NCBI GenBank assembly: GCA_021199235.1
Contig: JAJQIL010000105.1
Coordinates: forward strand, 1-42,650
Reading direction: 5' to 3'
Length of the DNA stretch: 42,650 nucleotides
Origin: Lachnospiraceae bacterium
GTDB lineage: Bacteria; Bacillota; Clostridia; Lachnospirales; Lachnospiraceae
The notes under the pieces were generated by a model, which was not told the origin of the DNA, searched no databases, and worked only from the letters and a program-made list of their open reading frames with translations. The translations under genes and the position numbers were made by a program. Below are positions 16,053 to 24,920 of the stretch, piece by piece; the stretch's first letter is position 1, and each line of letters begins with the position of its first letter.

Positions 16053-17015
16053 ATGCAGGAAATTCTGCGGAATATGGAGTATGCAATGATGCAGCAGATA
16101 CCACGCTGGTTTGTGTTTATGCTTGCCATAAATGCTGTGGTTTCCCTGCTATACCTGATTTTTGGGCTTGCTTTTCGCAGGAAAAAAGAAGGCACCACGC
16201 AGTATCTGATTAATACTGTCGTTATGCTGCTCTGTCCGGTGGTCGGTCCCCTGTTTTGTTTTTTTGGCACCATCTTCCGTCATGTTCTGATGCGCAGGGA
16301 GGTTGATCTAAGTGACGTCATGTTCAGCAAACAGAGAATCAACTCTCTTTTGCAGGCTGATGTGGAGCGGGAGAGTAATCTGGTGCCGATGGAGGAGGCG
16401 CTGGCAGTCAGTGACAAGGCGAGCCTGCGCGGCCTGATGCTCAATGTGATCCGGGGAGATATCCAGAACTCACTGGCTTCGATTGCGCTTGCACTGAACA
16501 GCGAGGACTCGGAAACATCTCATTATGCGGCCTCTGTATTGAGGGATCAGCTGAATGACTTCCGCGCCTATGTGCAGAAGCTTTACACACAGATCAAAGA
16601 GGCAAAAGAAGCCGGAGAGAGTGCCGCAGAGGAAGCTGGACTGCTGATCACCTATATGGATCAGGTGCTGGCACAGCATGTTTTTACCGGACTGGAGCAG
16701 GAGACCTTTGTCCGGGAGATGGACGAGGTGTGTGAGATCCTGTATCAGGAAAAACCAGAAGCGATGGAGAGTGACTTCTTCGAATCGGTCGTACTGCGCC
16801 TGATGGAGATTGAAGAATACGACCGGGCTGAAGAATGGTGCGGCCGCGCGACCGCACTGTATCCGGAGCAACTGTCTTCCTATACCAGCCGTCTGAAGCT
16901 GTATTTCAGTGCCGGATGGAAAGAAAAGTTCTTTATGACTTTGGAGGAACTCAAACACTCCGATATTGTTGTCGACAATGAGACACTGGAGCTGATTCGT
17001 ATGTTCAGTTCGTAA
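16053..17015 (+). CDS. pelE: PelE-like inner-membrane TPR protein
   Basis: ATG 16053 is preceded at nine bases by a perfect AGGAGGTG box and gives 320 residues; upstream GTG/ATG codons lack such a site. Two transmembrane helices (about 20-45 and 55-80) are followed by a cytosolic helical region with TPR-like helices towards the C-terminus (RLMEIEEYDRAEEWCGRAT, LYPEQLSSYTSRLKLYF). In Pel systems PelE sits in the membrane complex with PelD, PelF and PelG. Sequence similarity in this family is low, so the assignment rests on the TM-plus-TPR layout and on the position right after pelD. Confidence 0.7.
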   Translation: MQEILRNMEYAMMQQIPRWFVFMLAINAVVSLLYLIFGLAFRRKKEGTTQYLINTVVMLLCPVVGPLFCFFGTIFRHVLMRREVDLSDVMFSKQRINSLLQADVERESNLVPMEEALAVSDKASLRGLMLNVIRGDIQNSLASIALALNSEDSETSHYAASVLRDQLNDFRAYVQKLYTQIKEAKEAGESAAEEAGLLITYMDQVLAQHVFTGLEQETFVREMDEVCEILYQEKPEAMESDFFESVVLRLMEIEEYDRAEEWCGRATALYPEQLSSYTSRLKLYFSAGWKEKFFMTLEELKHSDIVVDNETLELIRMFSS

Positions 17016-17079
17016 GGATTAGTGGAGGAAAACCAAAAAGCAGACTGGCAGATGAGAATGAGAGAAGGGGGATGACCAC

Positions 17080-19467
17080 ATGTCCATGAAAGTGCTGACA
17101 ATCCTGCAATTTTGCGCAACACTGCTCTGGTACCTTGCGCTGACTACAGCTATCCCCGCACTGATCTTTCATCGTAAGGTTTCCGGATTCGGTCTGTCTG
17201 TTCGGTTCTTTTTCTATTTGCTGGTTGGGAATTTTTCCCTGATGAATCTGGTCTTTGCACTGCAGCTGCTTCATATTTCAAACCGGGCGACGCTGACGAT
17301 TGGAACCATAGTGTTATATGTGGGAATGGAGCGTCTGAACAACCGGAGGGATATGGCTTCTTCAATCCGTGCGGGGGGCAGGATGCTTCAGCTTTATTTT
17401 GACAGGCAGATGGGAACACGGACTTTTTTTCTGCATATTTTTCGCTTCATCTGGAAACAGGTCCGGCGCGGAGTTTTTTTCATTGGTGCAAGGATAAAGG
17501 GAAGGCTTCCGGAATGGATTGCGTTTGCCGGGGTGACGGCTCTGCTTGCCTGGCAATACGGATCGAATCTGATTGAAAATTACGCGTATTGCGCGTCGGA
17601 TATTATTGTCCATAATTACTGGATCAACAGCATGAGTCAGGGTGAGATTTTCGTGGCGGGTGTCTATCCGTTCGGCTTTCATTGTATCATGTATTACCTC
17701 CATGCGGTGACCGGTATGGACACTTATGTGCTTCTGCGGGTATTTTATCTGGTGCAGACCCTTCTGGTTCATTATTCCCTTCTGGTATTTTTAAAGGTTT
17801 GTTGTAAAAATCGTTATATTCCTTACATTGGCGTATTGATATACGCGGGACTCGGAATTTTTGCTGATGATACACGGTGGCGTTTCTATGCGTCCCTGCC
17901 GCAGGAGTTCGGCATGCTTTTTATTTTGCCGTCAATCTTTTTTCTCTACCTGTTTTTTCAAAAAAAGAAAGAGGAACGGGAACTGTCGGATGGGGAGACG
18001 GACTCGAAAGCCGCGGCGAAGACAAAAGATTCCTTCGTATGTCTGGCAGCGTTTGGCATATCGTTTTCGATGACAATTTCCGCTCATTTTTATAATACGA
18101 TGATCGCTGGTATTTTTTGCGTCGCTATAGCGGTCGGCTACGGCTTCCGGCTGCTTCGGAAACCATACTTCGGACGGGTCATGGTCACCGGTATTTTAAG
18201 TGTATTTTTGGCAATTCTTCCGATGGGAATCGCGGTGGCAATGGGGACGCCCCTGCAGGGCTCGTTGCAGTGGGGAATGAATATCATCAGCAGCAGCGGT
18301 GATGAGGAGAAAACAGAAAGCGATACTTCAGATGTAGCGGAGAGTGACACAGAAAGCAGTACGTTGACGGAGTGGGAGAGCAGCACAGAAAGTGAATCCT
18401 CAGCGGAGCCGGAGAGCGGCGCTTCCCTGACGGAGGCATGGACGAGGGGAACAAAGACCACGTCTGCCGCGGTGTCCACCGGTGCCGGTTCTGTTTTATC
18501 TGCTTTGCAGGAACGCCTGAAAAGGGTGGTGGATGCTGTCCGGCATGAGATTGAGTATTATGTTCTGAAAGACGAATATATTGCCTGCTCAGCCGCATTC
18601 CTTATCCTTATGGCTGCAGTTCCGGTGTTGGGAGCACTTTTGCTTCTGCTTGTAAGATGGCGGGAATACGGAGCAAGGCTGCTTTCCGCGGGTCTGTGTC
18701 TGGATATGCTGGGGCTGCTGCTTGCGGCACCAGATCTGGGGCTGCCATCCCTGATGGATGGGTCGCGCTGCTCCATTTTCTTTGTGTTTATTTCTGTGGC
18801 CGCTTTTGTGATGCTGCTGGATGCGCTGTGGCATCTTCTGACAGTCTGGATACAGAATGGGCGGGTGAAAAATATGGCGCTGCTGCTCTGCGTTACGCTG
18901 GTTTCTGCAGGCGCACTGCAGAATTGCCTTGTAGACCGGGTAGAAGTTCAGGCGGTTTATGGGACAAATGGGGCGGTGACATGTCTTACCAATATCATAC
19001 GGGACAATGAGGATTTTACCTGGACGATCTGTTCCGCGAATGATGAGCTGCGGCTGGGAGAGGACCATGGTTACCATTACGAAATCAGTGATTTTCTGTA
19101 CGCGATGGAGGGCGGCGGGGAGACCGGAAAGGTGGTTATCCCGACAAAGTATGTGTACTTCTTTATTGAAAAGACACCGATTAATTATACCTATTCCGAC
19201 TATGAGGGAAGCGGACAGTCCATATCGGAGGAAGGTGCGGAACAGAATCTTCCGTATGGATCCAGCAGTGTGATCTATCAACTGGAAAATCGGTGGATCA
19301 TGATGTCACGTATGTATTACTGGGCGCAAGCTTTTATGGAACTGTACCCGAATGAATTTCAGGTTTATTATGAAACGGAGGATTTTGTCTGCTACTATAT
19401 TGAGCAGAACACCTATTATCTTTATAATTTCGCGATTGATTACGGATATAATAACGTGGTTACGTGA
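17080..19467 (+). CDS. Large polytopic membrane protein of the pel operon, GT-C-like
   Basis: This 795-residue protein with a GGGGG ribosome binding site has about a dozen hydrophobic helices. The region SDIIVHNYWINSMSQGEIF, then GVYPFGFHCIMYYLH, resembles the first extracytoplasmic loop of GT-C type glycosyltransferases (Asp plus His near a membrane face). That is a similarity of pattern, not a family match I can name. A hydrophilic insertion at about 405-460 is a low-complexity Ser/Glu/Asp/Thr tract (SDTESSTLTEWESSTESESS) followed by a Thr/Ala-rich part. The C-terminal 190 residues after the last helix are soluble and probably outside. It is not one of the genes of the Bacillus pelDEADAFG cluster. 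Its place between pelE and the PelA-like gene suggests a role in polymer synthesis or modification. Confidence 0.6.
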   Translation: MSMKVLTILQFCATLLWYLALTTAIPALIFHRKVSGFGLSVRFFFYLLVGNFSLMNLVFALQLLHISNRATLTIGTIVLYVGMERLNNRRDMASSIRAGGRMLQLYFDRQMGTRTFFLHIFRFIWKQVRRGVFFIGARIKGRLPEWIAFAGVTALLAWQYGSNLIENYAYCASDIIVHNYWINSMSQGEIFVAGVYPFGFHCIMYYLHAVTGMDTYVLLRVFYLVQTLLVHYSLLVFLKVCCKNRYIPYIGVLIYAGLGIFADDTRWRFYASLPQEFGMLFILPSIFFLYLFFQKKKEERELSDGETDSKAAAKTKDSFVCLAAFGISFSMTISAHFYNTMIAGIFCVAIAVGYGFRLLRKPYFGRVMVTGILSVFLAILPMGIAVAMGTPLQGSLQWGMNIISSSGDEEKTESDTSDVAESDTESSTLTEWESSTESESSAEPESGASLTEAWTRGTKTTSAAVSTGAGSVLSALQERLKRVVDAVRHEIEYYVLKDEYIACSAAFLILMAAVPVLGALLLLLVRWREYGARLLSAGLCLDMLGLLLAAPDLGLPSLMDGSRCSIFFVFISVAAFVMLLDALWHLLTVWIQNGRVKNMALLLCVTLVSAGALQNCLVDRVEVQAVYGTNGAVTCLTNIIRDNEDFTWTICSANDELRLGEDHGYHYEISDFLYAMEGGGETGKVVIPTKYVYFFIEKTPINYTYSDYEGSGQSISEEGAEQNLPYGSSSVIYQLENRWIMMSRMYYWAQAFMELYPNEFQVYYETEDFVCYYIEQNTYYLYNFAIDYGYNNVVT

Positions 19468-19574
19468 GAAAAGGGAGCGGAAGAACTGCACAGGCAAATG
19501 AGCATTGTGTCACAGCATATTGCAGCGGAAATCGTGAGCAATGAGCGGAAGACAGGAAAGGAGGAGACGGCCGG

Positions 19575-21419
19575 ATGATATCAAGACGGAATTATATGAC
19601 CATCGTGACCATGATGGCGGTCATTTTCTTCCTTTTTATGCTTTGTGGTGTAGCAAGAGATTACCTGAACGATTATGATACGAACGGGTACGTCTCCACG
19701 GATGAGGAAGTGCTGACACAATCGGATGTATGGAGCGCGGATGAGGCGGCAGGCACATCGGGTGAAGCGGCTGATACCGCTGATCTCGCAGTCTATCTTG
19801 GCGATCTGCGCGGGGACACGCTTGGAAAAACGGTGCAGGAGTGGTGCTTTTATACGAAGCGGGATCTCATCTCGTATCAGAGCCTTTCCTCCTGGTACGC
19901 ACGCAGGGAGGAAACGCCGGAGGTGCTGCTGCTCAATTCTGAATATCTGGATTTTGATACAGATATGGAGCTCCTTTTGGAGTTGGCGGAAGAAGGCATT
20001 ACGATGATCTTCTGTAACCTTCCGGATGTGACTGTGATCCAGCAGAATGAGGACCTGGCAGAACTGCTTGGGATACGGCTGATTTACGCGTTTAACTGTA
20101 CGTTGGATGGGGTGCAGCTGTTTGACGGTTTCCTGATTGGGGGAAGAGTGGAATATACCGTGGAAAATGAGGAGGATGAAGAACGGCAGGACCTGGATCT
20201 GGAGGTGCCGTGGTATCAGACCGGCTCCCGGACCAAAGTCTATATGGCCGGGATGCTGGAGGAGGCGGATTCGGAAGAAAATCCCTATCCGGCTTTGATC
20301 TGGCGTTCGTCTTATGGAAACGCTTATGTGTTCGCGGTGAATGGGGACTATCTGGAGAGTACGGCAGGAATCGGGTTTCTTTCCGCGATGATGTCAGAGG
20401 CTGGAACCTATGAGATTTATCCGGTCGTCAACGCACAGAATCTGACTATCGTGAACGGGCCATCTCTTACGTCCGAGAATGAGACACAGATACAGGAGGT
20501 CTACAGCCGCGATTCGCGCAAGTTGTACCGGGATATTATTTTTCCAGGGCTTTCAGCCATCTCGCAGGATTCCGGGTTTGTGATGACAAGTCTTCTCTCT
20601 GTGCGTACGGCATCGGATAGTCTGGCAGAACCATCCCTGGACGACCTGACTTATTATCTGAAATTTTTAAAGGAGCAGGACGCGGAAGTCGGCCTCTCCC
20701 TCTGGCGGACGGACTCCTCTTCCCTTGCGGACGCAGTCGGCCAGGACACAGCTTTCTGGGTATCGGCCGGGAGCAGCTATGCCTACAGTGTACTCTATGC
20801 CGGTGATGGACAGCTCTCCGAGGCAGCATCGCTTACCGGAGAGGCGGCAGCCGGGACGTATCTTGAGAATGTGCGAACCATCGTCACTACGGATACGGAA
20901 GATTTTTATCTGCTGGACTATGCTAATGAGACAACTACTGTGCAGGGGATTACCAATGATGCCTATACGCATACGTTTTCTGACGATCTTGAACTGCGCG
21001 CTCTGGAGACTGCCCTGGGGTACTCAACAGTCTCACTCGACCTCGGACGTGTGCTTTGGCCCGAAGACGAGGACGATTACTGGGAGAATCTCTATGAGGA
21101 CTTTTCCAGCATCATCGGCACGTACTGGAAGCCGTTTTCGGATTATGACTATACGACGCTCTCCGAGAGTGACGAGCGGGTCCGCCAGTTCCTGGCGCTG
21201 GATTTTTCAGATGAACGGACAGACGATACGATTTCGCTTACGGTGGAAGGGCTTACCGGCACAGCGTGGTTCCTGCTGCGGACAAACGGGGAGGAGATAG
21301 CGTCTGTAACGGGCGGCAGTTTTACAGAAATTGAAAAAGATATCTATTTATTGGAAATAGATGAGCAAAATGTCGAAATAGAACTGGAAAAATCAACGGA
21401 ATTGTATTACTATGAATAA
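19575..21419 (+). CDS. PelA-like membrane-anchored protein (DUF2194 type)
   Basis: ATG 19575 follows AAAGGAGGAG at eight bases (614 aa). One transmembrane helix near residues 8-27 anchors an extracellular domain. The C-terminal half contains QGITNDAYTHTFSDDLELRA followed by LGYSTVSLDL, a segment I associate with DUF2194 proteins, which occur in Gram-positive pel clusters in the place of the PelA deacetylase. I do not see the Asp-Asp plus HxxxH metal-binding set of active polysaccharide deacetylases, nor a PelA glycoside hydrolase domain, so catalysis is doubtful. It lies directly upstream of pelF with 11 bases between the genes. The likely role is handling Pel outside the membrane. Confidence 0.65.
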   Translation: MISRRNYMTIVTMMAVIFFLFMLCGVARDYLNDYDTNGYVSTDEEVLTQSDVWSADEAAGTSGEAADTADLAVYLGDLRGDTLGKTVQEWCFYTKRDLISYQSLSSWYARREETPEVLLLNSEYLDFDTDMELLLELAEEGITMIFCNLPDVTVIQQNEDLAELLGIRLIYAFNCTLDGVQLFDGFLIGGRVEYTVENEEDEERQDLDLEVPWYQTGSRTKVYMAGMLEEADSEENPYPALIWRSSYGNAYVFAVNGDYLESTAGIGFLSAMMSEAGTYEIYPVVNAQNLTIVNGPSLTSENETQIQEVYSRDSRKLYRDIIFPGLSAISQDSGFVMTSLLSVRTASDSLAEPSLDDLTYYLKFLKEQDAEVGLSLWRTDSSSLADAVGQDTAFWVSAGSSYAYSVLYAGDGQLSEAASLTGEAAAGTYLENVRTIVTTDTEDFYLLDYANETTTVQGITNDAYTHTFSDDLELRALETALGYSTVSLDLGRVLWPEDEDDYWENLYEDFSSIIGTYWKPFSDYDYTTLSESDERVRQFLALDFSDERTDDTISLTVEGLTGTAWFLLRTNGEEIASVTGGSFTEIEKDIYLLEIDEQNVEIELEKSTELYYYE

Positions 21420-21430
21420 AAACTCAGGAG

Positions 21431-22891
21431 GTGTCGACTACGAAAATCTGTATCGTGGCGGAAGGCTGTTATCCATATGTGGTCGGCGGTGTTTCCGGAT
21501 GGGTACACAGCCTGATTCAGTCCCTGCCGAATCACGAGTTTATTGTGTTGGCGGTAGTGGCTAACCGCTCTGTGGGAAATAAATTCGCCTATACTATGCC
21601 GGAGAATGTCACTGAGGTGCATGCGGTGTATCTGGAGGACCAGGACTGGAGCGGGAAAAAAGGCAAACGCCATACGAAACGATTGAAACGAAATGAATAT
21701 CAGGCACTTCGCAGTCTGATCCTGAATCAGGCCACAGACTGGGATACCCTGTTTGATTTGCTGCACCGGAAGGATCTTTCCATAGATGAACTTCTGATGG
21801 GGGAGGATTTTCTGCATGCTGTGAGTGATTGCTATCGCTTAAATTATTCACAGATTGTATTTTCAGATTTTCTGTGGACGATGCGCTCCATTTACCTTCC
21901 GCTTTTCCTCACGATGCAGTCGGAGGTGCCGAAGGCGGATCTGTATCACTGCGTTGCGACCGGTTACTCAGGCGTTCTCGGAAGCATGGCGAAGCATTTT
22001 TATGGCTGCCGTATGATGATTTCGGAGCATGGAATCTATACCAGAGAACGTGAGGAAGAACTGATCAAGGCAAAGTGGGTCAGCGGTATTTATAAGAATA
22101 TCTGGATCGATCAGTTTCACAAGCTTTCGGATCTTGCCTATCAGAAAGCTGATCTGGTCACGAGCCTGTTCGCGCATGCGCGGGAACTGCAGATTGAGCT
22201 GGGATGTCCGTCAGAAAAGACAATGGTGACGCCGAATGGCATCAACACGCAGCGACTTATGAATCTTCCTGGCAAACCCGAAGAAGAGAAAGATATTCTG
22301 AATATCGGGGCGGTGCTGCGTGTGACGCCGATCAAGGACGTCAAGACGATGATCCAGGCTTTTGCTTTTGCGAAAAGGATGGAACCGGACATGAAGCTCT
22401 GGATCATGGGGCCGTGCGATGAGGATAAAACCTACGCGCAGGAGTGTTTTGACCTGGTGGAAGCATTGGGCGTCTCCGATGTGATCTTTACCGGACGGAT
22501 TGACGTAAAGGATTATCTCGGACGTATGGATGTGACGATCCTGACCAGCATCAGCGAGGGCCAGCCGCTTACAATTCTGGAGAGTTACGCCGCGCACCGC
22601 CCGGTGATTGCGACGGATGTGGGTAACTGCTACGGCCTGATTTACGGAGAGGATGACGGCTTCGGTCAGGCGGGAATCCTGACCCATATTATGAATGTGG
22701 AAGAGATTGCGCGAGCCATGGTGGATATGGCCAGAAATCCAGGCCGCCGCCGCGAGATGGGAGAGAACGGCTACAAACGCGTGATGGGGAAATACCGTAT
22801 TGAAGATATGAAAAAGACGTATGAGAACATTTACCGGGACTTTTCTGACAGCATGAAGTTGAAGTGGCCGGAAGAAAAGTTTCATTTATAA
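21431..22891 (+). CDS. pelF: PelF: GT4 glycosyltransferase of Pel synthesis
   Basis: The N-terminal KICIVAEGCYPYVVGGVSGW is the hallmark of PelF (DUF3492), the cytosolic polymerase that uses UDP-GlcNAc/GalNAc-type donors. The C-terminal GT4 domain has VTPNGIN, IGAVLRVTPIKDVKTMI and the EX7E motif SEGQPLTILESYA. The 486 residues match the family length. The start is problematic. GTG 21431 is part of the AGGAGGTG box itself, while the homologous N-terminus (KIC...) begins right after an ACG codon at 21440, which has the ideal 8-base distance from AGGAGG (21426-21431). No ATG, GTG or TTG exists there. Either GTG 21431 or a non-standard ACG is used. Confidence 0.92.
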   Translation: MSTTKICIVAEGCYPYVVGGVSGWVHSLIQSLPNHEFIVLAVVANRSVGNKFAYTMPENVTEVHAVYLEDQDWSGKKGKRHTKRLKRNEYQALRSLILNQATDWDTLFDLLHRKDLSIDELLMGEDFLHAVSDCYRLNYSQIVFSDFLWTMRSIYLPLFLTMQSEVPKADLYHCVATGYSGVLGSMAKHFYGCRMMISEHGIYTREREEELIKAKWVSGIYKNIWIDQFHKLSDLAYQKADLVTSLFAHARELQIELGCPSEKTMVTPNGINTQRLMNLPGKPEEEKDILNIGAVLRVTPIKDVKTMIQAFAFAKRMEPDMKLWIMGPCDEDKTYAQECFDLVEALGVSDVIFTGRIDVKDYLGRMDVTILTSISEGQPLTILESYAAHRPVIATDVGNCYGLIYGEDDGFGQAGILTHIMNVEEIARAMVDMARNPGRRREMGENGYKRVMGKYRIEDMKKTYENIYRDFSDSMKLKWPEEKFHL

Positions 22892-22914
22892 GTATAAGGA
22901 GCATAGCGGAATAA

Positions 22915-24372
22915 ATGGCGGGGATTGGCGTCACTCTCAACAAAATATTTGAGAAGAACTCGATATTCACCAGTGTGATCGGTTTCTTTTACAGCGCTGC
23001 GATTACGGCTGCGCCGATGTTCCTCGTCATCGCGGATATCCTGCTGATGGGGCAGGTGCTTGGATTATCGAAGTCCGGGTATGTGGACAGAGAACTGTTT
23101 TCCTGCACGATTCTGTATATTTTTATTTTCGCGCTGCTGACAGCATCGCCGTTTAACACGGTGCTGTCGCGCTACATGTCAGACGTGATCTATGAAGAAC
23201 ATTATGATGATATCCTGCCGTGCTTTTATGTCGGACTGATCCTGAACCTGCTGCTCGCCTGTGTGTTGGGAATCCCGTTCTGCGTACATGAGTATCTCGC
23301 TGGCGGAGTGAATCTGCTCTATGTGTTTGTCGGCTATTGCGGGTATGTCTCCCTTCTGCTGGTGTTTTATGCGATGCTGTACTTAAGTATCTGCAAGGAT
23401 TACGCGAGAATCTCACTTTTTTTCCTGACCGGGATGGTGAGTTCGTTCTTTCTGTCCTGCTTTCTGGTAAAGATCCGGTCCTGGGAAGTGACCTGGGCTA
23501 TGCTTGTATCGCTTGTAGCCGGTTTTTTTCTGATCGCCTGTCTGGAGCTTGCGACAGTGAAGCAGTATTTTAAGACAAACAGCTGCCGTTACCGGCGTGT
23601 GCTGGGGTATTTTGGTTCCTGTTGGAAGCTTATGGCGACAAATTTTTTTTATACGCTTGGTCTGTATATCCATAATTTTGTATTCTGGACGACCGATCTG
23701 CGGATCACGGTGGCGGACAGCTTTATCTGCGCCGAACCCTACGATATGGCGACCTGTCTGGCGATGTTTACAAACCTCTCAGCAACCGTTATTTTTATCG
23801 CACGTGTGGAAATGCATTTCCATGAACGTTACCGTGCCTATTCCGAGGCTGTGATCGGAGGCAGAGGAATGGATATTGACAGCGCCAGGCGCCGGATGTT
23901 CCGGCAGATTTCAGTGGAACTGATGAATCTGGTGCGGATTCAGTTTATTATTTCCGTGGTCATCTTTCTGGGGTGTATGATCTTTCTGCCGCAACTCGGA
24001 TTTTCCGGGATGGTGCTGCGGATTTATCCGTGTCTGGCGGCGGGATATTTTGTCCTGTTTATCATGTACTCCGCGATCATCTTTTTGTATTATTTTAATG
24101 ATATGACCGGAGCGATGCTGACGGCGGCAGGGTTCTGCCTGGTCACGTTTGCCGTCAGTATTGTGGCAACATATCTTTCTGAATACTGGTATGGAATCGG
24201 TGTGGTCGCCGGTGCGTTCACTGGCTGGACGATTGCTTACGGTCGTCTGCGCTGGGTTGAACGGCATATGGATGCACACGTTTTTTGTCGCGGCTCGATT
24301 ATGAAAAAGGGAAAGGGAAAACGGCCGTCTGGATTGGTCTTTGACGCGAGAAGTGCATCGGCGAAACAGTGA
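22915..24372 (+). CDS. pelG: PelG: polytopic Wzx/MOP-like membrane protein of Pel export
   Basis: This 485-residue protein has about twelve hydrophobic helices and starts GIGVTLNKIFEKNSIFTSVI, the typical PelG N-terminus. ATG 22915 stands 13 bases behind AAGGAG. Family members belong to the MOP flippase superfamily and form the membrane channel of the PelDEFG synthase. A cytosolic loop (AEPYDMATCLAMFTNLSAT) is also family-like. It follows pelF after 23 bases. The C-terminus is basic (MKKGKGKRPSG). Confidence 0.92.
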   Translation: MAGIGVTLNKIFEKNSIFTSVIGFFYSAAITAAPMFLVIADILLMGQVLGLSKSGYVDRELFSCTILYIFIFALLTASPFNTVLSRYMSDVIYEEHYDDILPCFYVGLILNLLLACVLGIPFCVHEYLAGGVNLLYVFVGYCGYVSLLLVFYAMLYLSICKDYARISLFFLTGMVSSFFLSCFLVKIRSWEVTWAMLVSLVAGFFLIACLELATVKQYFKTNSCRYRRVLGYFGSCWKLMATNFFYTLGLYIHNFVFWTTDLRITVADSFICAEPYDMATCLAMFTNLSATVIFIARVEMHFHERYRAYSEAVIGGRGMDIDSARRRMFRQISVELMNLVRIQFIISVVIFLGCMIFLPQLGFSGMVLRIYPCLAAGYFVLFIMYSAIIFLYYFNDMTGAMLTAAGFCLVTFAVSIVATYLSEYWYGIGVVAGAFTGWTIAYGRLRWVERHMDAHVFCRGSIMKKGKGKRPSGLVFDARSASAKQ

Positions 24373-24449
24373 AAGACGCACTGACAGGAATACTATGGCA
24401 GGCTTGATGTGACGGCTGTGAGGATGAGTGAACAGGGGGAAAGCATAAG

Positions 24450-24920
24450 TTGAATGTGGTAATGGTTATGAAGCTGGTCATGGGGGGTGCGGGATTTTTA
24501 TTTTTGATCCTTGCTTTTCATGAGTATGTAAGAAAAAAGCTGACGGAGGCGGCGGGGCTGATCTGGGCGCTGCTTGGTATTCTTCTGCTTATTCTGGCGC
24601 TCTGGCCGGGAGCGCTTGCCTGGTGCGCAGCCATCTCGCTTGCCGGACTGACTTTCCTGTTTGGGATTTTTCTTTCTCTTGCTTTGATTTTGTTCTGGCA
24701 GAGTCTGGCGGTTTCGAAGCTGACCCGCAAAAATCAGGAATTGGCCATGCAGGTCTCGCTTTTGAATCAGGAAAACGAACAGATCCTGACGGAACTGAAT
24801 ATGATCCCGATGCGCTATCAGGATACGTCTGACAATCCGCACAACGGTTTCAGTACAGAGACCGGCGGAGAAGGAAATGAGGATGGAACAGAAGAAATCA
24901 GAAATACAGAAAAAGCGTAA
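24450..24920 (+). CDS. DUF2304 small membrane protein
   Basis: TTG 24450 has AGGGGGAAA seven bases upstream; ATG codons further in lack a better site. The 156 residues have three closely spaced hydrophobic helices (about 5-25, 33-50, 55-80), then a coiled coil (KLTRKNQELAMQVSLLNQEN) and an acidic tail. This layout matches DUF2304 proteins, which normally accompany GT2 polyprenol-phosphate sugar transferases, perhaps as a membrane partner. Such a GT2 gene lies at 26165. The end overlaps the next gene by 44 bases, indicating translational coupling. Confidence 0.7.
   Translation: MNVVMVMKLVMGGAGFLFLILAFHEYVRKKLTEAAGLIWALLGILLLILALWPGALAWCAAISLAGLTFLFGIFLSLALILFWQSLAVSKLTRKNQELAMQVSLLNQENEQILTELNMIPMRYQDTSDNPHNGFSTETGGEGNEDGTEEIRNTEKA

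Noticed and set aside
18589-19281. 230-codon open frame on the minus strand within the GT-C-like gene
   Set aside because: The plus-strand frame is a continuous membrane protein with a proper start and operon context; the antisense product is Gln/His/Arg-rich, typical of a shadow frame.
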